From NCBI RefSeq assembly GCF_022213065.1, contig NZ_JAKLJA010000013.1, forward strand, positions 120,019 to 184,018: a DNA stretch of 64,000 bases. The letters run 5' to 3'. This DNA comes from Paraburkholderia tagetis. GTDB taxonomy: Bacteria; Pseudomonadota; Gammaproteobacteria; Burkholderiales; Burkholderiaceae. The notes under the pieces are model-generated. The model was not told the origin of the DNA. It searched no databases and was given only the letters and a program-made list of their open reading frames with translations. A program made the translations under genes and the position numbers. Of the stretch, positions 8,435 through 17,500 are shown one piece after another (the first letter of the stretch is position 1; the number at the start of each line of letters is the position of its first letter).

Positions 8435-9697
8435 ATGACCGACCCCTCCTTCAATCGCGCAGACACGCTTGCGCGCGCAACGAATTCTCCGCGCTTCCTG
8501 CTTGCGCTGATCTGCCTGTATGCATCGGCGGGCCAGCTCGCGATCGACATCTACGTGCCCGCGCTGCCCGCGATGGCGCGCTACTTTGCGACCTCGCCGC
8601 AGGCGATCCAGTCGAGCGTTTCCGGCTACATGGCGGCCTACGCGCTCGGCCAGCTCATCTTCGGCCCCATCGCCGATGCATACGGACGCAAGCGCGTGCT
8701 CGCATTCGGGCTCGTGGTCTACACGATTGGCTGCGTGCTGTCGCTCGGTGCGCCCAACCTGGAGACGTTCGTGCTGGCCCGTTGCCTCCAGGGCTTCGGC
8801 ATCGCCACGACGAACCTGCTCGCCAAGGCCATCATCACCGATTCGTTTAGCGGCAAGGCGCTAATGCACGCCTTCACCTATATGTCGATCACGTGGGGGC
8901 TCGCGCCTATCGTCGCGCCCGTGATCGGCGCGCATCTGCAAACCTGGTTCGGCTGGCAGGCCTGCCTCGTGTTCCTGCTGCTCTATTCGCTCATCATGTG
9001 GGCGCTGCTCTGGCGCTATCGCGAGACGTTGCCGCAGCCCGTGCACCTCGAAGTGCGCACGCTCATGACGAACGCGGGCAAAGTGCTGGCGAGCCCCGTT
9101 TTCCAGAGCTGCTTTCTCGCGCAGGGACTCTGCTACAGCATCCTGCTCGTGTTCAATATCGTCGGGCCGTTCATGGTGCTGAACACGCTGCACAAGCCGC
9201 CGACCTATTTCGGCTACCTCGCGCTCGGCATCGGCATGATGTATTTCCTTGGCGGCCTGTCGAACCGGGTGCATGGCCCGGGCCTGCCGAGCCCCGAGCA
9301 GCGGCTGCGGATTGGCGCGCGCGTGATGGCGGGCGCCGCGATCGCGATGCTGGTGCTGTCGCTAACCGTGGGCCTTCAGGTCTGGACGCTCGCTGCGCCA
9401 GTGCTCGTGATGGGATTGTGCGCGGGTGCGATGTATCCCACGCTGATGGCCAAGGGCAATTCGCTGTTTCCGCATATCGCGGGCCTGACCAGCGCGATAC
9501 TCGGCTGTGCGCTGCTGCTCGTATCGTCCGCGATGATGGGGCTCGCGGGCTTCGTTTCCGTGCATGTGCTCACGCCGCTTGCGGGGTTCTTCGTGATCCT
9601 CGCGCTCACGGTCGTCGTGATGGTGACCAAACTGCTGCGCTATCTGGAGCGGATGGAATCCGAAGCGGTCGCGAGCGGCAGCGAAGAAGCCGCATGA
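8435..9697 (+). CDS. MFS multidrug efflux transporter, Bcr/CflA type
   Basis: A 420-residue integral membrane protein with about twelve hydrophobic segments. Features of the DHA1/Bcr-CflA drug efflux group are visible: an early DIYVPALPAMARYF segment in TM1, the loop 2-3 motif GPIADAYGRKRVL (motif A), and a LARCLQGFG segment in TM4 (motif B region). It would export a small hydrophobic compound across the inner membrane using the proton gradient. It is divergent from the two oxygenase genes across about 240 bases. The carboxyl end is a short charged cytoplasmic tail. The substrate cannot be read from the sequence. Confidence 0.88.
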   Translation: MTDPSFNRADTLARATNSPRFLLALICLYASAGQLAIDIYVPALPAMARYFATSPQAIQSSVSGYMAAYALGQLIFGPIADAYGRKRVLAFGLVVYTIGCVLSLGAPNLETFVLARCLQGFGIATTNLLAKAIITDSFSGKALMHAFTYMSITWGLAPIVAPVIGAHLQTWFGWQACLVFLLLYSLIMWALLWRYRETLPQPVHLEVRTLMTNAGKVLASPVFQSCFLAQGLCYSILLVFNIVGPFMVLNTLHKPPTYFGYLALGIGMMYFLGGLSNRVHGPGLPSPEQRLRIGARVMAGAAIAMLVLSLTVGLQVWTLAAPVLVMGLCAGAMYPTLMAKGNSLFPHIAGLTSAILGCALLLVSSAMMGLAGFVSVHVLTPLAGFFVILALTVVVMVTKLLRYLERMESEAVASGSEEAA

Positions 9698-9784
9698 GAT
9701 CCGCATCGGCTCGCCGGCGCGAATGCGGGCGGCGAGCGCGTATGAAGTATGAAGCGCGTATGAAGCGTGCAGCGCTTACGGGCT

Positions 9785-9997
9785 CTATGGCGCTACGGCG
9801 CCCGCCGAGCTTTTCAATGCGTCATATAGCGACGCCACGGGCAAGTCTCCAATCTCTTTGCGAACGTATGCAGTAAATGCACGCTCGTAGAGCGCCCGTC
9901 CTTCCGACGTTTCAATCGTCATATCGAAGCCGCCCAGCACCAGTTCGGCCACCCAATCGGCCTCGATAAGAATGTGCTCGGCTCTGTCCCTGTTCAT
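9785..9997 (-). CDS. Small hypothetical protein
   Basis: A 70-residue soluble acidic protein beginning MNRDRAEHILIEADW. The start at 9997 is chosen because AAGGAG lies six bases before the ATG. The middle reads FDMTIETSEGRALYERAF. I do not recognise a family, although short proteins of this style are common beside regulators in Burkholderiales. It lies downstream of the GlxA-type regulator on the same strand. Confidence 0.6.
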   Translation of the reverse strand: MNRDRAEHILIEADWVAELVLGGFDMTIETSEGRALYERAFTAYVRKEIGDLPVASLYDALKSSAGAVAP

Positions 9998-10063
9998 GTT
10001 GACTCCTTGTTGCAGCATGCACACGAATTTTAGGGGATTCGCGTACGAACGCGCACCAGGAAA

Positions 10064-11107
10064 TCAATGTATCTGGCGCAACTCGGGCAGCACGTCACGC
10101 TCACTCGGCGGCCGCGTCGTCCGATATTCGTTCGGCGATTCCCCAAACTCCTTGCGAAACTCGCGGCCAAGGTGCGAGGCATCGGAAAAGCCACACGACG
10201 AAGCGATATCCGCGACCGTGCGATCCGAACTGGTCAGCAGCCACGACGCCATCCGCAAGCGGATTTGCCTCGCATAAGCGCCGGGAGACCGGCCGGTTTC
10301 CGTGGTGAAAAGACGTTCGAGCTGCCGCACCGAGACCTCCAGCCGGCGCGCAAGCTCCGGCAGGCTCAGCGGCTGGCCGATATGCTGCTCCATCAGCAAA
10401 ATGGCGCGCCTGACCTTGGGATGCGTCGCAGGCTCGAGACCTGGCGGATGCGGTTGTGGCGCGTTGCCTTTTTGCGCGTCGTCCACCAGCAGAATGCGAA
10501 GCGCCTTGCGAACGATCGTGGCCTCGACATGGCGCAGCAGGATGGCCGCGGCCACGTCGATCGACGCACGGCCCCCGGAGCACGTGATACGCCGCCGGTC
10601 GATCACAAAAAGCCGGTCGGCTACGAGGTCGCGCTCATCGACGTGCGGAAAGCGCTCGACGAAATCCCAGTAGTGGAACCAGCTCACGCAGACCCGATAC
10701 CCGCTCATCACGCCGGCCCGCACGAGCGCGAACGCACCCGTGCAGACGCCCACGAGGGTGGCCGGCGTCTCGGCCATGGCGCGAATAAAGGCGAGTGTCG
10801 CGTCGCTGGCCGGCGGTCCCGAATGCAGCAGCCCGCCCACGATCACCACGTAATCGAGTTCATCGACCTCGCTGAACGTCTGCCAAGGTGTGATCTGAAT
10901 GCCGCAACTGGCCCGCACCGGGACGAGATTTTCCCCGACGATGGTCCACGAGCAGCGCACCGGCCTGCTCATGTCGCCCTCGTCGCTCGCGAGCCTCAGA
11001 AGGTCCACGAAGCCGGAGAAGGCGGTCAGGGTGAAGTTGGGCAGCAGCACGATTCCGAAGCGCAGGCGCCTCGGGGTTCTGGCCTCGTCGGCAATGGGAT
11101 GGTTCAT
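10064..11107 (-). CDS. GlxA-family AraC-type transcriptional regulator
   Basis: A 347-residue regulator with an amino-terminal DJ-1/PfpI-like class I glutamine-amidotransferase fold (about 15-195; IVLLPNFTLTAFSGF, YVVIVGGLL, LVGVCTGAFALVRAG with the elbow Cys) and a carboxyl AraC/XylS DNA-binding domain (about 235-335). The latter has two helix-turn-helix motifs, LSLPELARRLEVSVRQLERLF and TVADIASSCGFSDASHLGREF. Relatives control arginine, glycine-betaine or carnitine catabolism and probably sense a small amine, but the ligand is unknown here. No catabolic operon adjoins it. Upstream lies a remnant of another gene rather than a complete target. Confidence 0.9.
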   Translation of the reverse strand: MNHPIADEARTPRRLRFGIVLLPNFTLTAFSGFVDLLRLASDEGDMSRPVRCSWTIVGENLVPVRASCGIQITPWQTFSEVDELDYVVIVGGLLHSGPPASDATLAFIRAMAETPATLVGVCTGAFALVRAGVMSGYRVCVSWFHYWDFVERFPHVDERDLVADRLFVIDRRRITCSGGRASIDVAAAILLRHVEATIVRKALRILLVDDAQKGNAPQPHPPGLEPATHPKVRRAILLMEQHIGQPLSLPELARRLEVSVRQLERLFTTETGRSPGAYARQIRLRMASWLLTSSDRTVADIASSCGFSDASHLGREFRKEFGESPNEYRTTRPPSERDVLPELRQIH

Positions 11108-11125
11108 CGTGGGAGCAAGCCTGCG

Positions 11126-11310
11126 TTAATGCATTCTGGACATGTCGGGGTCGGAAAAACCCATTTGTTCGCGTAGTGGCGCCGGCGCCGACTTGCCGGG
11201 CTTCGCGTCGGGCTTGATGTCTTCGAGTCCGATCGCCCAGACATCGAGCAACCGCTTTGCGTACTCCCGAAAGCCCTCGTGCCGCTGCGCGTGGTCCGCG
11301 ACGAGGCGTT
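11126..11310 (-). pseudogene. 3' remnant of an unidentified gene
   Basis: About 60 codons in good local codon usage end in TAA at 11126-11128 (end of the peptide: LREQMGFSDPDMSRMH). Upstream the frame meets a TAA within a few codons, followed by an AT-rich TATATATA tract, so the 5' part is gone. The remaining peptide reads like a real carboxyl end (HEGFREYAKRLLDVWAI, GLEDIKPDAKPGKSA). It is flanked by near-identical GCGTTAA-x-GCATT sequences at 11124-11136 and about 11306-11318. I cannot name the parent family. Confidence 0.5.
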
Positions 11311-11588
11311 AACGCATTATATATATGACACATCGTTGACCACGAGCATCCTGACCTCGTCCGGAAGTTGTCGGTCATCGTCAACGCGTTTATCGAACGC
11401 AAGCGAAAGCGCATTTAAGCCCGTGCAATGCGGGCGTTTCTCTCCCAGACGAGCTACATCACTCTCAATGGCGATGCCAATCAGACAAGGTCGATTTGCT
11501 CGAAATCGTTGTTTCTGACGCTATGCGACATCGTCGCGCGCGTGTGCGCAGCTAATTTACGGCCGTGACAAGTTAGCTAACGCAAAAA

Positions 11589-14500
11589 ATGAACAAAAAG
11601 CAGTTTCGTCTTGTATTCAACCGCAGGCACGGAATGCTCGTTGCGGTAGCGGAGACCACGACCGCAGCGGGCAAAGAGACTAGACAAACGCGCGCACGCA
11701 CGCGCCATTCCACGAGTCACGGCGCGCTATTCACGCTGCGACAAGTCACGTTTGCCGCGCTTGCACTACTCGGCGCGATGCCGTCTTTTGCGCAGATCGT
11801 TGGCGGCGGCGCGCACGCGCCCAACGTCATCCAGACGCAAAATGGTCTGGATCAGGTAAACGTCAACCGGCCGTCGGGTGCGGGCGTTTCGGTCAATTCC
11901 TACCACCGTTTCGACGTGCAATCGCGCGGCGCGATCCTGAACAATTCTGGGTCGACGACGAGCACGCAGCTTGCAGGCCAGGTACAGGGCAATCCGAACT
12001 TCGCAGCGGGCCAGTCCGCGAAGGTCATCGTCAACCAGGTCAACAGCCCGGCCGCGTCGCAACTGAATGGCTTTGTCGAGATTGCAGGCCAGCGTGCGGA
12101 AGTGATTCTCGCAAACCCGTCAGGCATCGCCGTTAACGGCGGTGGGTTTATCAATACCAGTCGGGCAACTCTTACGACGGGCACACCGAACTATGCAGCG
12201 GACGGCTCCGTCTCGGGCTTCAACGTCACGGGCGGCAACATCACGGTCAACGGCGCGGGACTAAACGCATCGAACATCGACCAGGTCGACTTGTTGGCTC
12301 GCGCGGTTCAAGCGAACGCAGCCATCTACGCGAAGAACCTGAACGTCGTCACGGGTGCGAACAGCATCGACCACGACACGCTTGCAGCTACGCCGATTGC
12401 AGGCGACAGCGCCGCGCCAGGCGTCTCCATCGACGTGAGCAATCTCGGCGGAATGTACGCGAACCGTATCGTATTGGTCGGCACAGAGTTAGGGGTCGGT
12501 GTCTCGACCAAGGGCATTCTCGCCGCACAGGACGGCGACCTCGTACTGACTTCTGCGGGCAAGCTGATACTCGCCGGCCAGACCAACGCGAGCGGCAATA
12601 TCGTCGCGAGCGCACGCGAAGGCATCGACAACAGCGGCATCACCTACGCGCAACAGAACGTCAGCGCGAGCACTTCAGGCACGCTCACGAACAGCGGCGC
12701 GCTCGCCGCGCAGCGGAGCACGACAGTCAACGCCGGTAGCGTCGCGTCAACGGGAACGCTCGCATCTGGCGTGAACAGCGACGGCGTCGTGACACAAGCG
12801 GCGGACCTGAAGCTGAACGCTTCAGGTCCGCTGTCGGCGACCGGGCAAAACGTTGCAGGCGGCAATGTCGCGATGTCCGGCGGCTCGGTCAATCTCGCGG
12901 GGGGTAACACTTCCGCGGTGGGCAACATCGGCATGACCGTCAGCGCGGGCGATGCAAACCTCAAGGGCGCGACGGTCACGGCGGGCGGCACGCTCGCGAC
13001 GAACACCAGCGGCAGGCTGACGACCGACAACGCGAGCGTCTCGTCGGGCGGCGCGCAGACGCATGCGGCGGGCGCGCTCTCGAACGTCAAGGGTCAGCTT
13101 GTGTCGGCGACGACGCTCGACACGAAGGTATCCGGCGCGGCCGTCAACACGGGCGGCGTCATGCAGTCAGACGGCAAACAGACTTTCAGCGGCGGCTCAC
13201 TGGACAACACGGGCGGCAGCATCCTTTCGTTGAACGGCGACGGGCTGAATCTGGGCGTGACCGGCACGCTGACCAATGGCCTGAAAGGCGTGATTGGCGG
13301 AAACGGTAACGTCAGCGTAAGCGCCTGTACATTGACGAACGCGGGCCAGGTCAACGCGCTGACGAGCGCCACGCTCAAGGCCTGGGGCATCGCGAATACG
13401 GGCGCGGTACTGGCGGGCAGCACGCTCGCCGTTTCGGCAAGCGGCACGTTGAAGAACAACGGAACGATGTCTGCGACGACGACCACGGTAACGGGCGCGA
13501 ACGTCGACAACTCCAAGGGTGATATCGACGGCACGACGGTATCGGTCAAGGCGTCGGGCGACCTGAAGAATTCAGGCGGGACCATTGCGCAATCCGGCAC
13601 TGGCACGCAGACCGTCAGCGCGGGGGGCACGCTGGATAACTCCGCTGGCAAGATCGCGAGCAATGCGAAAGACCTGAACGTGAGCGGCGGCGCGGTCGTG
13701 AACGACGACGGCACGATCCAGCACGCGGGCGCGGGCAGCCTCAACGTCACGGCGGTCAATGCCCTCTCGAACAGCGGCGGTCAGATTGCTTCGAACGGGT
13801 CTGTCGCGACGCAGTCCGCGAGCCTCGACAACACGAACGGCGACATCACTGCACAACACGCAGCGCAGATCGCAGCAACGAACGGCATCGTCAACCGCAC
13901 CGGTCTTGTATACGGCCAGGATGGTCTGTCGGCTAACACGAACGGCGACTTCGACAACACGGGCGGCGCGGCACAAACGGCCGGAGATCTCGCTATGGAC
14001 GTGGGCGGCACGCTCATGAACACGGGCGGCGCAGTCACGGCAAACGGCGCGCACGGCACGATGAGCGTCACGGCCGGCGCAATCGACAACGCGAATGGCA
14101 CGATGACGAATGCGGGCGACGGCGCAACGACCGCGAACGCTTCGGACATCAACAATACGGCGGGCACGCTCGGCGGCAATGGGGACGTGACACTCAGCGG
14201 CCAGACGCTTGAGAACGGCAACGGCGCTCAGGTGGTCGGTGCGGGCGCGACCGACTTCGCGATAACGGGCAGCATCAACAACCAGGGCGGCACGATGTAC
14301 GGCGGCTCAGGGCTGACGATGGGCCGCGCGTCGACCGCAGTCTATAACGACGGCGGCACGATCCTGGGCGGCGTCGATGTCTACGCGAACGTCGCGTCAT
14401 TCTCCAATTGGGGCGGCGCGGTGCGTGCGAATCGCGACATCGCGGCAAGCGGCGTGATCGTCGGCGACGGCGAAATGACCGCAGGTCGCAATCTCGGGCT

Positions 14501-17500
14501 GAACGTCGCGGGCGACTACACGAACACGGCGAACAACCGTCTGAACGCAGACGGCGACCTGTCGGTGAACGCGAGCGGCACGCTCACGAATACGGGCACG
14601 CTCGGCGCGGGGGGCGCGCTGAACGCGAGCGGGGCGAACGTCGTCAACACGGGCCTCATGACTTCCGCAGCGACGAACATCAGCGCCGCCTACACCATCA
14701 ACAACCAGGGACGTATTGAAGGCGACAGCGTCACGACGAACAGCGGCAGCTTCGTCAACATGGCGGGCGTCATCGGCAACCTCGTCGCGATCAACGCATG
14801 GGACATCCTCAACAGCGGCGGCTCGGCAGTGATTGCAGGCGCGCAGAAAGTCGGCCTTTACGCGCACAACAGTTTCACCAACGAATACGGCGCACTCGTT
14901 TATAGCGGCGGGGACATTGAAATCGCGCGGGACAGCACGCGCGACGGTGAAGGACTGCTCGCGAACCAGACCGGCGTCATCACGAACAGCGCCTCGACCA
15001 TCGAGGCCGAAGGCAACATCGACGCGGCGGCGACCACGATCAATAACGTTCGCACGGGCGTGGACGTGCAGGCCGGTGCGCCTGTCTCGACCACCGGCCC
15101 GACGCTGACGCTGTGGACCGCCGACATGGGGAACAACTACGCGGGGCCGGAATTCGCCTTTTTCCAGAGCAGCACCTATCCGTGGCGCTGGTGGGCCGGT
15201 GGCTTTGGCGCGGAAACGCGCAACTCGCTTGCCACTCCGGTCACGGTGACGCTGCCCGCTTCGCAGGTTACGAACCTCGATACGGGCGCACAGACCTTCT
15301 CGCTGACGAAGCCGCTTTCCGACCGGTATCGGGTGCTGGCGACCGGTCTCACTACACGCACAATCACGAATAATCCCACGCAGTATTACCAGAGCCTCAC
15401 ACAGAATCCGGATGGCACCGTGACGATCACGTTCTGGCCGGACTACGACCCGAACGTCCATATCCGTCCCGATCAGGTCCAGGTACGAACCGACCTCGGG
15501 CCGGGGAATCACGATTACGTGGAAATCGCCCGCACCACCACAACGACCACGCAGACCGATCAGCTCGTGAGCGCGGGCACCAACGCGCTCATGCAGGCCG
15601 GTGGCTCGATACGCACCAACACCGACAACGGCAGTCTGAACAATTACGCCTCGACCATGGCCGCAGGTGGCGACCTGATCCGCCGCGCCGATGGCGGCAG
15701 CGTCAACGATACCGGCGTGGTGCTTCAGCAGACCGGCGAACAGCGTGCGCAGTCAGTGTTCTACTGGCACCAGAAAAGCGGACGCGGCGAGGACCAGCAG
15801 ACGGTGCAGGATGCCGTGGTGCCGCTTGCCACCGTCACGACCGACGCGATTGCGGCTATCGCCACGGGCAACCAGAGCGTGCAGACGAACGCACAGGACA
15901 TCAGCATGACGAGCGTGGACCGGCACGGCGCAACGGTAACGGGTGCTGGCGTCAGCGGCGGCGACGCCACGGGTACGCAGCTCGGTAACGTGAGCGGCAA
16001 CGGCAAGAAGCCTCAGACCCTTGGAACCGCAAGCGGCGGAATCCCTGACCTCAAACTGCCGAACAACGCGCTCTATACCTACGTGACGACGCCGGGGGCC
16101 GATTACCTTATCGAAACCGATCCGCGCTTTACGAACCCGCAGCCTGTCAATCCGGGCGGCGGAACCGCGACGGGAGGCGGCACGGGCGGGAATCCTGCGG
16201 CGGGCGGCAGTACAGCAGGCGGCAGCACCACGGGCGGCGGCACGGGCGGCGGCACGGGCGGCGGCACGACGGGCGGGACCACATCGAGCAACTTCCTGCT
16301 GTCACAACTCGGCTACAACCCGCAGCAGGTCGAGAAGCGCCTTGGCGACGGCTACTACGAAATGACGCTCATTCGTAACCAGGTGACGCAACTGACGGGC
16401 CGCACCTACCTCTCCGGCTACTCGGACAACCTGAGCGAGTACACGGCGCTGATGAACAACGGCGCAATCCACGCGAGAGCGTTCAACCTCGCTGTTGGCG
16501 TGGGCCTGAGCGATGCGCAGATGGCGCAGCTTACGACTGACATGGTTTGGCTCGTGAGCCAGACGGTCACACTGCCGGACGGTTCACAGCAAAACGTGCT
16601 CGTGCCGAAGCTGTACCTCGCGCAGTCGAACACGGTCGACCTCAAGGACAGCGGCGTACTCGTCGCTGGCGGGACGGTCACGCAGAACGCGACGGGTAGC
16701 GTGAACAACAGTGGTCATATCGTGGGCGACCTTGCAACGACCGTTATTGGCAACACCATCACGAACCGGGGCGTCATCGGAAGCGGCGGCACCACAGCGG
16801 TTGCAGCCGTGCTGGACGTGAACAACATCGGTGGCCGCATTGGCGGCGTGGATACCGTGGTCAATGCCGGCCGCGATATCAACAACGTCTCGGTCGAGCA
16901 CCAGGCAAGCGCAGTGACCGGCAACGCCGGGTTCACCTCGACTGCAACGGGTATGTCGGTGGCGTCTGTGGCGACGATCAGCGGCACGAACAGCACGACC
17001 GCCGCGGCCGTGCGCGACGTGAACATGAGCGGGTCCGCTATCACGTCCAAAGGGGATACGACGGTAGCGGCTGGCCGTGACATCAACGCCGGCACTCTGG
17101 CGCTGAACAGCACGCAGGACGCCGGCACAACGGACGGGCTCAACGGCGGTCATGCGAAGCAGACTGTGAACGTCGGCAGCGCCATAACGGGCGCGGGTAA
17201 CGTGACGACGGTCTCCGGCGGCAACACCACGCTCACCGGTTCGACCGTGGCGGCGGGCAAGGATACCGCGATGCTCGCGGGAGGCGACATGACCGTGACG
17301 GCGGCGAAGGATACGGCCGCGTACAACGGGCAGTCGATGGGGGGAAGCCGCGCCCAGAGCAAGAATTCCAGCTACGACGAAGCGGCACAAGGCAGCAGCG
17401 TGAGCGCGGTCGGCAACACGACGATGGCGGCGGGCCAGGGCGGCAGCGGCAACCTGAACATTCTTGGCTCCAGCGTCACGGCGGCGACTGGCGCGACGAC

